NCBI RefSeq assembly: GCF_901472495.1
Contig: NZ_LR590469.1
Coordinates: 4,340,001 to 4,404,000 of the forward strand
Reading direction: 5' to 3'
DNA length: 64,000 nt
Source: Yersinia enterocolitica subsp. enterocolitica
Lineage (GTDB): Bacteria; Pseudomonadota; Gammaproteobacteria; Enterobacterales; Enterobacteriaceae
The position numbers were made by a program, and so were the translations under genes. The notes below the pieces were generated by a model. It saw nothing but the letters and a program-made list of their open reading frames with translations. It was not told the DNA's origin and ran no database searches. Shown here in pieces: positions 24,674-36,300 of this stretch (positions within the stretch are counted from its first letter, which is position 1; the number at the start of each line of letters is the position of its first letter).

Positions 24674-25212
24674 GCGGATTAACCATTTTTAGTGATGAGC
24701 AGCCAGAACAGCCGCTGTGGCAAAGCCGAGATGCTGAGGAAATTCAACAGCAATTGACCGCTATTGGCGTACGATTTGAGCGCTGGCAGGCGGATCGCGA
24801 ACTGGGCGAGAACCCACAACCGGACGCTGTGATTGCAGCTTATCAGCATGAAATTGACCGGCTGGTAGCGGAAAAGGGCTATCAAAGCTGGGATGTGATC
24901 AGTATGCGTCCTGATAATGAGCAGCGTGAAGTATTGCGCGAGAAATTCTTATCAGAACATACCCACGGTGAAGATGAAGTGCGTTTCTTTGTCGAAGGAG
25001 CCGGGTTATTTTGCTTGCATCTCAATAGTAAGATTTACCAAATTCTTTGTGAAAAGAATGATTTACTGTCAGTTCCAGCGGATACACCGCATTGGTTTGA
25101 TATGGGTTCTAAACCGAATTTTACCGCTATTCGGGTATTTGATAATCCAGAGGGTTGGGTAGCGCGTTTTACCGGCGATAAGATAGCTGACTCGTATCCG
25201 CGTCTGGATTAA
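24670..25212 (+). CDS. mtnD: Acireductone dioxygenase
   Basis: A cupin enzyme (180 residues) that oxidises acireductone to 4-methylthio-2-oxobutyrate and formate with iron, or off-pathway with nickel. The metal ligands H97, H99, E103 (HTHGEDEVRFF) and H141 (DTPHWFDM) are all at the family positions. Its stop is directly followed by an ERIC element and converges on mtnA. Confidence 0.96.
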   Translation: MSGLTIFSDEQPEQPLWQSRDAEEIQQQLTAIGVRFERWQADRELGENPQPDAVIAAYQHEIDRLVAEKGYQSWDVISMRPDNEQREVLREKFLSEHTHGEDEVRFFVEGAGLFCLHLNSKIYQILCEKNDLLSVPADTPHWFDMGSKPNFTAIRVFDNPEGWVARFTGDKIADSYPRLD

Positions 25213-25337
<125 letters not shown>

Positions 25338-25353
25338 AAATTTCAAATACTGC

Positions 25354-26394
25354 TTAATTCTTCGGCTGGAAGAATCCTGCGGCTACTTGTCCTGGCGTGA
25401 TAACACCGCTATCCAGCACCCAGCCACTGATTAATGCGGCTGGGGTAACATCAAACGCCGGGTTATACACCGGCGCATTCGCAGGTGCCCATTGGCAATG
25501 GCCGAAACCGCCTGATACCCCTTTGACTTCGCTGGCATCCCGTTGCTCTATGGGGATGGCCGCGCCATTTGGGCAGTCAGGATCATGAGTGGTATGCGGG
25601 GCCGCTACGTAGAATGGAATGCGGTGATAATTCGCCAATACGGCCAAACTGTAGGTACCAATTTTATTCGCTACATCGCCATTCGCCGCAATGCGATCAG
25701 CGCCCACCCAGACGGCATCGACTCTGCCCTGAGCCATCAGGCTGGCAGCCATCGAATCACAAATTAATTGATATGGAATCCCTAATTCGCCTAGTTCCCA
25801 AGCGGTTAAGCGACCACCTTGCAGCAATGGGCGGGTTTCATCTACCCACACCTGCTTGATCTTACCTTGCTGATGCGCTCTCAGTAACACGCCGATAGCA
25901 GTACCAATGCCCGCAGTAGCGAGCCCGCCGGTATTGCAGTGGGTGAGTAAGTTGCTGTCAGGCTTAACCAATTGCACCCCATGCTGGGCAATCCGCTCAC
26001 ATAACTCGCGGTCTTCCTCTACCAGACGCAATGCTTCGTGAGTCATGGCTGCGACCCAGTTAGCCTGCAATAACGCCTGCTGCATCCGCGCTAGATTATT
26101 CATTAAATTCACGGCGGTTGGACGCGATTCTCGCAGCGCAATCAGTGCTTGTTCAAGCTGGGCTTGCGGCAAACCGCGCTCTGCCAACAAAGCCAACAGC
26201 AGGCTGGCTGATAAGCCAATCAATGGCGCGCCGCGTACGCGCAGCGCTTGAATATGCTCAATCAGCAATTCCACCGTATCGGCGGACAGCCATTCCTGGC
26301 GTTGTGGCAAGGTTTGTTGGTCAAGTATCCACAGCTTCCCATCAACAATCTTTAAGCTGGTCGTTTGTAAATCAAGCGTGTTAAGCGTCTGCAT
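25354..26394 (-). CDS. mtnA: Methylthioribose-1-phosphate isomerase
   Basis: An eIF2B-like aldose-ketose isomerase (346 residues) that converts 5-methylthioribose 1-phosphate to the ribulose form. The catalytic Cys is in THCNTGGLATAGIGTA, and the Asp in VGADRIAANGDVANKIGTY. It is divergent from mtnK, across 193 bp that hold a consensus MetJ box. Confidence 0.96.
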   Translation of the reverse strand: MQTLNTLDLQTTSLKIVDGKLWILDQQTLPQRQEWLSADTVELLIEHIQALRVRGAPLIGLSASLLLALLAERGLPQAQLEQALIALRESRPTAVNLMNNLARMQQALLQANWVAAMTHEALRLVEEDRELCERIAQHGVQLVKPDSNLLTHCNTGGLATAGIGTAIGVLLRAHQQGKIKQVWVDETRPLLQGGRLTAWELGELGIPYQLICDSMAASLMAQGRVDAVWVGADRIAANGDVANKIGTYSLAVLANYHRIPFYVAAPHTTHDPDCPNGAAIPIEQRDASEVKGVSGGFGHCQWAPANAPVYNPAFDVTPAALISGWVLDSGVITPGQVAAGFFQPKN

Positions 26395-26455
26395 TGTCAG
26401 TTAAATCCATGTTGCGTTATTGCATCTGGTTTCTTATTCTGCCAACATATCTTAC

Positions 26456-26479
26456 GGATGTGTAGACGTCTATATGGTT
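26456..26479. promoter_or_regulatory. MetJ box in the mtnA-mtnK divergent region
   Basis: AGACGTCT at 26464-26471 is the exact met-box consensus. Weaker units in register flank it: GGATGTGT (5 of 8) and ATATGGTT (4 of 8). It lies 62 bp from mtnA and 109 bp from mtnK, well placed to control both. Confidence 0.7.
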
Positions 26480-26587
26480 TTACGCCTAAATATGGATTTT
26501 TTTGCTCGAACAGGGAATAATTTCACGGCTAAGCAAATGGTTGGCGGTGAGTGAATCAGAATCAGATAAAGAATAATGAGGTTGAAG

Positions 26588-27787
26588 ATGTCGCGCTACC
26601 ATACATTTACTGCTGCGGATGCCGTTGAATATGCTCGCCAATTTGGTCAAATAGCTGATCCATTGGCGCTGGTGACAGCCGACGAAATTGGCGATGGGAA
26701 TCTCAACCTGGTGTTTAAAATCCGTGATGCTGCGGGGATGAGTCGGGTGATTGTTAAACAAGCACTGCCTTATGTGCGTTGTGTGGGAGAGTCTTGGCCG
26801 CTGACCCTGGATCGCGCCAGAATAGAAGCCGAAACTCTGTTAACCCACGGCCAATTTTGCCCACAACATACGGTTAATGTTCTGCATCACGATGCAGAGC
26901 TGGCGGTGATGGTTCAGGAGGACTTATCTGATCACGAAATCTGGCGCAGTGAATTGGTGAAAGGAAAATACTATCCGCAAGCGGCGGGGCAATTAGCTGA
27001 GTATTTAGCGCAAACTTTATTCCATACTTCCGATTTTTATCAGTCGGCTCAAGCTAAAAAGGCCGCGGTCAGTCGCTATACCAACCCAGAATTGTGCCAA
27101 ATTACCGAAGATCTGTTCTTTACTGATCCCTACATTGATCATGAGCGTAATAATTTCGATCCGGCTCTATTACCCGAGGTGCTGGCATTACGTCAGGATG
27201 ATGCACTCAAGTTGGCTGTTGCTTCGCTAAAGCACCGTTTTTTGAGCAAAGCTGAAGCATTGCTGCACGGTGATATTCACAGCGGTTCCATTTTTGTCGC
27301 TGATGGCCGCTTGAAAGCCATCGATGCCGAGTTTGGTTTCTATGGCCCGATAGGTTTTGATGTGGGCACCGCACTGGGTAATTTACTGCTCAACTATTGT
27401 GGTTTGCCGGGGTTAGCTGGCCCAAGGGACGCCGCGGCGGGCCGTGAACAGCGGTTGAAAGATATTCATATTTTGTGGGAAACCTTCTCCCACCGTTTTC
27501 TGGCATTATGCGAGGAAAAAACACAAGATTCAGCGCTGGCAACGGCGGGTTACGCTCGGTTATTTCTCCAGCAGGTTTGGCAAGATGCAGTGGGATATTG
27601 TGGCAGTGAATTGATCCGACGTACCATTGGGCTGGCCCATGTGGCTGATCTGGATAGTATCGCTGATGATGAGATGCGCCGGGCATGTCAGCGGCATGCT
27701 TTGAGTTTGGGGCGTACTTTGATTTTGGCCGCGTCACGTATAGATAGCATTGATGATTTGATTGCTCGTATTAGACAGAATGGATAG
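26588..27787 (+). CDS. mtnK: Methylthioribose kinase
   Basis: An ATP-dependent kinase (399 residues) that phosphorylates 5-methylthioribose, produced by nucleosidase action on methylthioadenosine. It has the choline-kinase/APH fold, with the catalytic loop LLHGDIHSGSIFV and the DFG-like AIDAEFGFYGPIGFDVG. The ATG at 26588 follows GAGG by six bases and gives MSRYHTFTAADAVEYA, like the Klebsiella enzyme; the ATG at 26576 has no good ribosome site. Confidence 0.95.
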   Translation: MSRYHTFTAADAVEYARQFGQIADPLALVTADEIGDGNLNLVFKIRDAAGMSRVIVKQALPYVRCVGESWPLTLDRARIEAETLLTHGQFCPQHTVNVLHHDAELAVMVQEDLSDHEIWRSELVKGKYYPQAAGQLAEYLAQTLFHTSDFYQSAQAKKAAVSRYTNPELCQITEDLFFTDPYIDHERNNFDPALLPEVLALRQDDALKLAVASLKHRFLSKAEALLHGDIHSGSIFVADGRLKAIDAEFGFYGPIGFDVGTALGNLLLNYCGLPGLAGPRDAAAGREQRLKDIHILWETFSHRFLALCEEKTQDSALATAGYARLFLQQVWQDAVGYCGSELIRRTIGLAHVADLDSIADDEMRRACQRHALSLGRTLILAASRIDSIDDLIARIRQNG

Positions 27788-27857
27788 CAAAGATTATTTA
27801 TAGCCCAACGCGATAGTTATTTGAATGAAAATACAGTAACCCCTTAAGTAATACGGG

Positions 27858-27998
27858 GTTAATGTTGATGACAAGCCCATGTTATCGCACCGAGACTGGC
27901 GGGGCGGCTGTACCGATGGCCGCTCCGACGGCTCACGCCGTTACGACCCATTCGGCACATTTCCCCGCTTATCAACTTTGTCAGCAGTCTGAACCTCG
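27858..27998. repeat. YPAL-like palindromic insertion in the mtnK terminator
   Basis: A 141-bp segment is flanked by the 14-bp direct repeat TTAAGTAATACGGG (27844-27857, 27999-28012). The duplicated sequence is the loop and 3' arm of a terminator (AACCCC ... GGGGTT then T tract). Ends of the insert include GTTGATGACAAG and CTTATCAACTTTGTCAGCAG, so TGACAA/TTTGTCA are inverted. The 3' end AACTTTGTCAGCAGTCTGAACCTC is nearly the same as that of the element at 38502, although the middles differ. Size, duplication and placement downstream of a stop codon fit the published Yersinia palindromic sequences. Confidence 0.6.
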
Positions 27999-28012
27999 TT
28001 AAGTAATACGGG

Positions 28013-28544
28013 TTTTTTATTATGTGAATTACTATTAGGTATGGTATTTTTAAAAATATAAAATAGCATATTTAACATTTGGATAAAAAATTGATGATTC
28101 TGTTATTTTAAAAAAAGTATTAATTTTTTTGCTGTCATGATTGGTTTTATCTATAACTTATAATTTTTATGCAATTAATTGCAATAAATATTATTTAGAA
28201 GGTTTGTTCTGTTTTTAGGTTATGTATTTCATTTGGTTGCGTTATTACTCGGCTATTTATAATAAATAAAACCAATCCAATAAGTCGTTTGAATTAAATG
28301 TAATTATTATTTTATGTTGATTATGATATATCTACCACAAATAACTATTTGTTATAAATATGAACTGAATATTAGTCTGAAACAATAGAGAACCCTCTTT
28401 AGGGTATTTATAATTATTGCAGTTAGCACGTTCTGTTTAATTTTTATAAAAACACAACTAAAAATCGACCCTAATGGGCCAGCGTTAAATAACTTATTTT
28501 TTTATTTAAACTGGCATTGTCATCATGCTAAGCAGGCGTATTTT
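28013..28544 (+). promoter_or_regulatory. AT-rich region upstream of rscB
   Basis: The 530 bp before rscB are strongly AT-rich, with runs of A and T and no open frame I would support. The contrast with the flanking mtn genes suggests a regulated, possibly H-NS-bound promoter region of a horizontally acquired or virulence-type locus. No simple-sequence repeats like those that switch H. influenzae hmw expression are present. Confidence 0.4.
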
Positions 28545-30338
28545 ATGCGATATTTTTATTATCCAGAAAAATCACGGCATCAGAATAATTTTAGCTTTAC
28601 GGTAATAATATCAACCCTTTTTTTTTGTTCGCAGGCAGTTTCCGCTCCTCAGGTAATAAATGTACCTAATGCGGGTACGATTAGTAACGAAATACGGCAA
28701 ACCACACCGGAAGCATTACTTGCACCACAGAAGGCTGAAGTTAAACTTTCGCCTTTGATTTCGCCCCCTTCACCAGGTCGTACTACAGCGACGGAAACAA
28801 TCATTTTACGTGAAGTTAGATTTGAGGGGGATACTCAGTTATTACAGACTGCTGCCGGAAATAATAAAGCGCTACGTGGAGTCATTATTCCCTGGCTAGG
28901 GCAGAGATTAGCCTTTAACGATTTGCAAGCCATGACTTTGGCGGTCACTCGTTTCTATCGACAACAGGGATTCGTTGCCGCTCAGGCAATATTGCCGCCA
29001 CAAACTATTCGTGAAGGTATTGTCGTCGTTCGTATTATTGCTGGCCGATTAGATAATCCGGAAGTCAATAATCTGAGTCGGCTGAATACTGACTTTGCTG
29101 CTGCTATGATTGAAAGTAATAGTTGTGGTAAAGAAGTGGGAATCTTTGGCAATAAAGATTGTGCGGCTTCCCCAGCTGAATTATCTCGCCTTGAAAGAAC
29201 CGCCCTCATTCTTAATGAAATACCGGGAGTTGATGCGGCTTTGGCATTAAAGCCAGGAACCCAATCGGGAATGACGAGAATTTATGCTGATATTACCCCA
29301 GGACAGGCTGCAATGGGCTATATCGGCATAGATAATCAAGGTAATGATTACTCTGGTCATAATCGGTTATTAGCCGGAGGGGCTGTTAATAATCCAACAG
29401 GATGGGGGGATCAATTACGAGCCGATTTTATTTTATCCAGCTCGGCAGATGTATTCAATGGTATGTTGGACTACAACTTTCCCATTAATACCTATGGCAC
29501 TCGCGCAGCGCTTAATTATAGTTACCTGGATTATACCCTGAAGGGGCCTTTCGAAATATTGGATGCTCGAGGTCATTCTAACAGTTGGGGTATTAGTCTG
29601 AGTCATCCGTGGATACGTAATTCAGCGGCGCGGATTGATGCGAATGCGGGTTACCATCAGAGCAGAATGCGTGATGCACTGATTCTATTACCGGAACAAA
29701 AACGTAATTTGGATGCCGGTGAGTTTGAGATTGATGGCACTTTTTCCGCAGTGCCACGCGGGTTAAGCCATTTTAATTTACTGGGCACCGCAGGTCACCT
29801 TTCATTGGATGACGAATTTAGTCAGAGCACGAATTCATTGACCGGTATTAGCGGTACTTTTGCCCGCTTTAATTATCGCGCGGGTCATGATCAGGGTTTT
29901 GGCCCTTATTTCTCTTTCTTCAACCAATTTACCGGTCAAATGGCCAGTAAGAATCTTGATAGCTCACAAAAACTGCTGTTGGGAGGGCCATTGGCGGTTC
30001 GGGCTTACGGTATTGGCGAAGGAGCGGTGGATAAAGGCACGCTTTTTACCACCGAATTACGGACTCGTTGGCAACCCCCGTTTCTAGATTGGGCTGGTGC
30101 GGGCAATCAAATCACGGTTGCGGCATTTTTTGACCAAGGATGGGGATCCTATTTTCGCCAGCCTATCGAGGGACTGACGGGAAATAATATCAACCTGTCA
30201 GGCTTTGGTGCCTATATCGCTCTCTCTCGTCCGGCAGATTATTTCTTGAATCTGACTTGGGCACATCGCACCGGCCAGGCTGCAACTTCTCAACCGGATA
30301 ACGACCAACTTTGGCTTAGCGCTTACAAGTTGTTTTAG
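28545..30338 (+). CDS. rscB: TpsB two-partner secretion transporter (HMW1B/RscB type)
   Basis: An outer-membrane beta-barrel of the Omp85/TpsB family (597 residues) predicted to export RscA. The signal peptide (hydrophobic FTVIISTLFFCSQAVSA) ends near residue 33. Periplasmic POTRA domains follow (ILREVRFEGDTQLL; EGIVVVRIIAGRLDNPEVNN), then the 16-strand barrel. The loop-6 motif is LAVRAYGIGEG at about residue 484, matching VRGY. The chain ends in the expected aromatic residue (LSAYKLF). It starts the rscBAC operon, 40 bp before rscA. Confidence 0.92.
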   Translation: MRYFYYPEKSRHQNNFSFTVIISTLFFCSQAVSAPQVINVPNAGTISNEIRQTTPEALLAPQKAEVKLSPLISPPSPGRTTATETIILREVRFEGDTQLLQTAAGNNKALRGVIIPWLGQRLAFNDLQAMTLAVTRFYRQQGFVAAQAILPPQTIREGIVVVRIIAGRLDNPEVNNLSRLNTDFAAAMIESNSCGKEVGIFGNKDCAASPAELSRLERTALILNEIPGVDAALALKPGTQSGMTRIYADITPGQAAMGYIGIDNQGNDYSGHNRLLAGGAVNNPTGWGDQLRADFILSSSADVFNGMLDYNFPINTYGTRAALNYSYLDYTLKGPFEILDARGHSNSWGISLSHPWIRNSAARIDANAGYHQSRMRDALILLPEQKRNLDAGEFEIDGTFSAVPRGLSHFNLLGTAGHLSLDDEFSQSTNSLTGISGTFARFNYRAGHDQGFGPYFSFFNQFTGQMASKNLDSSQKLLLGGPLAVRAYGIGEGAVDKGTLFTTELRTRWQPPFLDWAGAGNQITVAAFFDQGWGSYFRQPIEGLTGNNINLSGFGAYIALSRPADYFLNLTWAHRTGQAATSQPDNDQLWLSAYKLF

Positions 30339-30378
30339 CGCTTATCGGCATATTTGTCAGATTTAATGGACGTGAAGA

Positions 30379-33300
30379 ATGAACAGTAAATTATACAAAC
30401 TTATTTTCTGCCGTCGGTTGGGATGCTTAATTGCTGTGGGAGAATTTACCCGAACTTACGGTCGATCATTTTCGTCTTTCGGCAAAAAAATTATTAATGA
30501 TAATCATACGAGGGCTGGAAAATTAAGTCACCTGGCTATCCTGACAGGATTGGCTCTCGGCATATTACCCCTACTGGTATTTGCCCACCCTTCATTGCCG
30601 GTGAATGGCAATATTGTGGTCGGTCAAGGGAAGATGGATGTTAATAACACCACTCTTACTATCACTCAGCAAAGCGATAAGTTGGCGATCAATTGGGGCA
30701 GTTTTGATATTGCGCAGGGAAACAACGTTATTTATAACCAGCCAGGGCAGCAGAGTATCGCGCTGAACCGGGTACTCGGCCGCGATGCATCACAAATATA
30801 TGGCAACCTGAAAGCTAATGGTCAGGTTTTTTTACTTAATCCGAATGGCATTCTATTTGGTAAAGGTGCGCAAGTTGATGTCGGTGGTTTAATTGCCAGT
30901 ACTAAATCAATGTCTAATCAGGACTTTATTAGCGGGTGCTATACGCTGACCAGCCAAAAACAAGAAGGCAAACTGGTTAATCAGGCTAATTTGCGCACCA
31001 CGGCAGGTGGTTATATCGCATTGATTGGTCAGCAGGTTGATAATCAACCATCCGGTGTTATCAATACGCCGCAAGGGAAAGTGGCATTAGCGAGTGGCAG
31101 TCGCGTCATCCTTAATTTGGATCGCGGCAACTTACTCGGGGTGCAAGTTCAAGGTGAGCAAGTCAATACTTTGCTACAAAACGGTGGGTTGATTCGGGCT
31201 GATGAGGGGGTTATTCAACTGACCGCGCAGGGTAAAGAAATGTTGATGAATACCGTGATTGATAATACCGGCATTTTGCAGGCGCGTGGTTTGTCAGAAA
31301 AAAATGGTGTTATTTACCTTAATGGTGGCAATGAAGGGGTGGTGAGTCAGCAGGGGATGATTAATGTCAACAGTCAGCAGGGACGTGGCGGGAATGTTAT
31401 CCTAATTGGTGAAAATATACATTTGGTTGCTGCAAGCAAAATTGATGCGCGTGGGGACGAGGGCGGGGGAAAAGTGCTGGTCGGTGGCGACTGGCAGGGC
31501 AAAAATAAGCTGATAAAGAATGCTCGTTCAGTTGTGATGGACAAAGGTGCGAATATTGATGTTTCCTCCACACATCAAGGGGCTGGCGGCACCGCAGTTT
31601 TGTGGTCTGAACATTACACCGGTTTCTATGGTGATATTCATGCCCGAGGTGGGTCACTATCAGGTGATGGTGGGCAAGTTGAAACATCCAGTCAGCGCAA
31701 TTTGCAGTCTTTTGGTCGGGTTGATGTCAGTGCGATTATGGGCAACACGGGCAGATGGTTACTCGATCCGGCAGAGGTAAATATTGTTGGTAGTGGTGCT
31801 GAAAGTGGAGTATCGGTTCAGATAGGTGATATCCCTGCCGGATATGCAAAGAATGCGCAGGTTTTCACGCCAATGGCCAATGTTACGCAAATATTGAACA
31901 CCAGTATCAATGCACAACTCGATAAAGGCACCAATGTCACGATTACCACCAGTAATGGCAGTTTAACGAATTGCCGTTGGTGTAATATTACCCTGCAAGC
32001 TGATATCAATAAAATAGCCGGTGGCGATGCTACTCTGACTTTACAGGCTGACGGTAATATTGTTAGTAATGGCCATAATATTACGGCGACTACGGGAAAA
32101 CTAAACCTTAATTTATTATCGGGAGACTCGATAGTAGATTCGATAATTACATTGAATAATAGTGATGTGTTATTAAATGGCGGGGATTTACTGATGAAAC
32201 ATGCCAATGAAAATAATGCCGCGCGCATCAGTATTATGGGGGGGCGATATCAGGTTGGCAATCTAACCCTGGAAGGTAATACCGGGATGGCATCCTACGT
32301 GGGCGTCAATATTAGTAATTCCGCTAATATAAGCGTGGCAGGTGAAACTCGTATAAGCGGTGAAAGTAGTAATGCTAATCAGCAAGGATGGCGTGGTATT
32401 GATATATCCGGTGATTCAGTTTTTGCTGGGAAAGGTGATATGTCATTTACTATGAAATCTAATTCCAGAAGTTCGTGGATGGGAACATTCACTAATGCAA
32501 CTATTGCTGGCGATAAGAATATCACCTTCCAGGCTAATGCCAATGGTAGTACCTCAGGAGGAGTCGATTTTACTAATGGAAGCCTTGTTTCTAAGTCTGG
32601 CAATATTTCATTTGATATTAATGGCGAAATTATCACTCAGACTAGTTTTGGACTGCGAATTCAAGGTTCAAAAGTTAGTGGCAATAATGTTAACGTTGAA
32701 ATAAACACTAAAGGAGTTGATGGCTTTTTACTCAGAGATAGTCATATTACGGCAACCGCAGGTAATATTAGTGCAAATGCCACGACTACCCATAAAGGGC
32801 TTTGGATTTCAGGTGATACTGATCTGAATGCCAGTAAAAATATCAAGTTGCAAGGCGTGACCACTAATTCGACGACGGTAGGTGCTGATGCAATAAAGAT
32901 CAACGGTAACTCCAGTAGTGTTCAGGTCAATATGGCTGCCGGTGGCAATATCTCTATGGTGGCAGTTAATAAAGGAACTGAAGTCGGAAGTACTATTTCC
33001 GCAGATTATACTAATATAAAAGCTCAGGGCGGGGATTTTAATTTAAATATCAGTGGGGTAAAAGGTAGCCCTTTTAGTAATGTCAATATCAGTGCTGATA
33101 ATATTATATTGAATGGCAATATCAGCGATAACGATGCGGTAGTAATGACAAATACTTTTCTTGCGGCTAAAGGTGATATTAAAGCTAATTTAAGCTCACC
33201 AAACCATAAGGCATTATATTTTAAAGGTAATGGTGGTATGAGTGCAGGGCAGAATTTATCTGTAGCTGTTAATACCTCAGGCGCGAGTGTTGAAGCGGTG

Positions 33301-36300
33301 ACAATTACTGGAATCGCATCTAATAGAATGAACGTTACAGTAGGAAGAGATATATCAATAATAGCCAATAATCATGGGAACATGACAGGGGCTGGTATTG
33401 GTGTTGATTATGTCAATTTTGAAGCAAAAAACGGAAACTTCACAGCAAATAACAATGGTTCAAAAAGTATTGGTATTGCCAATGCAGACATTAGAGCAAA
33501 TGAAGTTAATTTGATATCTAATACGAGTCGCGCTGATGGGATGGTCATCCGCGAAGCTAATATTACGACATTGACGGGAAATATTAATGCCAATGCAACT
33601 TCAACGAATAGAGGGATTGTTATCAGGCAAAATACAACCTTAAGCGCACAAAAGGAACTTATGTTAGTGGCTACAAGCAGTGCCGCAAGTGAAGCCATTA
33701 TAGTCCAAGGGTTATCAGACGAGTCACGTAGTCATTTAGTTGCACAAGGGAATATCAGCTTAAAAGGCAGCAATAGCAAAGGCTCAAACTCGCGTTCATC
33801 CGTTAATCTGGCGAATGTTAGTTTGACCTCTGTTGGGAAGAATATTGATATTAATAGTTCATCAGTCGGTGATGGCGATGTTTATTTTAACAATGTCGAT
33901 CTTAATGCCGCGTTGGGGAATGTTACGGTTTATGGTGAAGCACTATCAGCGTTATCCACTGCCACAAATTCTGTATTAAGTTTGGGCGGAAATAACAGTA
34001 TCAAAGCGCTAAATGGCTTACTTATTGGCAAAGCGATTAATACTACCCAAGGCGCAGGTACCCTATTTAGAGCCAATGGCAGCTTATCCGTTGCAGGGAA
34101 TATTGCTATCCAAGGTGAGACCGGTGGCACCGGTGCAATTCGTAATGGTATTGCGTTTTATGGTGCCAATACACTTAATATTGCCAAGGATAGCCAGTTA
34201 TCTCTTCTCGGTGAAAATACAGGTTCACAAATTACTGCGGGCGGAAATGGTATCAGCTATCTAAGCCCTAAAACATTAACTATTAATAATAATGGTTCTT
34301 TAACAATGGAAGGGCGATCAACCAGTGGTACCGGTATTAATTTCCCTATTGGTAATAATACAGTTGTATTAAATGGTGAAGGTGACTCGCTAATTAAAGG
34401 TAGCAGTGTTGCTGGCAGTGGGGTGGCTATTTCCGGTATGGTTAATAATAGTAGCGGCCCTGTCACGATTGAAGGAAGCAGTACTGATGGCTCTGGGGTT
34501 CATTTGTTCAGTGCCGAGCATCAAATTAACCGTATTAATGTGACTGGCAGTTCAATCCAGGCTGAAGCCCTACGTATCAGCGGTAATGCCACCATCACGG
34601 ATACTGCACTGAGCGGCAAATCAATTAATGGCAGTGGCATCAAAGTTGATTCATTGCCTGGTTCTGGGGTTATCACCCATGTCGTACTTGATAATGCCGC
34701 GCTCAATGGTAGTAGTACTCATGGCATAGGGGTGGAGATAACCAGTGATATAAACGGTATTCATCAGAGTATTATTAATGGCACCACTGATGGTATCGGT
34801 TATGGCATTGATATTGATAAGAATTTACATGTTACAGGTACCAGTGAAACGGATCTGCTCACTTTACAAGGGGTTGCGACGATGGGCAGTGGTACTGGGA
34901 TAAAGCTCAACGGTAATAACGATTTAAGCAATACCAGTTTAAATGGCGCGGCTGTGGATGGTATTGCATTAGATCTTTCCGATTCATTGACTAATAGCGG
35001 CAATGCTCGACTAAACGGCACTGCTTCAGGTGATGGCATCGGGGTGCAGATTAATGGAACACTTAGTAACGGTGTCGTCAACGGAACTTCAGCCAGCGGG
35101 GTGGGGGTGCAGGTTAGTGGTTCGCTAGATGATAGCCATGTTACTGGCATTTCGGCCAGTGGTAGCGGGGTGAAAGTTGACGCTGAAACTGTTCTTAACA
35201 ATACGATGCTTAAAGGTACCAGCACTGATGGTATTGGTGTGGAAATCACTGCCAATCTATCAGGTTATTACGGTAGCTCAGTGCAAGGTAATGTTACCGA
35301 TGGCACCGGGGTGAGGATTGATAGAAATACCCTCCTTGTGGGTGGGGACACGGACGATTTGTTGGTTATCAATGGTAATGCGACCGGGGATCAAGGCCGC
35401 GGTATTCAGCTTAATGGCAATAACACCCTGGATAACACCACATTAGCCGGTAATGCCAGCGATGGTACAGGTATTGATATCGACGGCCCGCTGACTAACA
35501 AAGGCAATAGCACAGTTGATGGCAAAGCCACGGACGGCGACGGCGTGCAACTGAACGGGGCCATTTCAGGTGGTACGGTCAACGGGACTTCAGATACCGG
35601 TTCCGGTATCAAGGTTGATGGTGACAGTGAACTTGATAATGCCACGCTGAACGGTAACAGCCCGGATGGCAAGGGTATCGAAATCGTAGCTAATCTAACC
35701 GGCAATCATGGCAGCGCGGTGCACGGTGAGACCGCCGAGGGTAGCGGGGTGGATATTGGCCAGAATGCCACCCTCACTGGCGGTGGAACCAACGATCTGC
35801 TGGCTGTCACTGGCAACGCCAGCGGCGATGTCGGTACCGGCGTGCAGCTCGACGGTAATAATACCCTGGATAACACCACATTAGCCGGTAATGCCAGCGA
35901 TGGTCATGGTATAGAGGTAACCGGCCCGGTATCCAGTACCGGTAATACGACGATTAATGGTAATACTGTTGGTGATGGTTATGGTGTTCATATTGATGGC
36001 CCAATGAGTGGCGGTTTGGTAAATGGCAATTCCGCTAATAATCACGGTATTTACCTCAATGATTATGCAGCGATAAATGATATTACGCTCGGCGGGAATG
36101 CTGGATCTGGTAAGTCACTGATGTTTATAGTATTGCCGAAAAATATTGGTGGCAATGTCACTATCAATGGCAAACCGATTGATAAAAATAGCGTTGGCGG
36201 TAGAACCAAATCTGGCTCAACACTAATATCAACACCTGCATCAACCTCAGCTCCAACCCCAACCTCAGTTCCAACCCCAACCTCGCTCCTGACTCCCATA

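Noticed and set aside
28013..28544. Search for phase-variation repeats like those in H. influenzae hmw promoters
   Set aside because: No tandem simple repeats are present upstream of rscB.
31374..36299. Several long antisense frames inside rscA
   Set aside because: They arise from the repetitive Asn/Gly/Ser/Thr coding sequence read on the other strand and have no start signals or family features.
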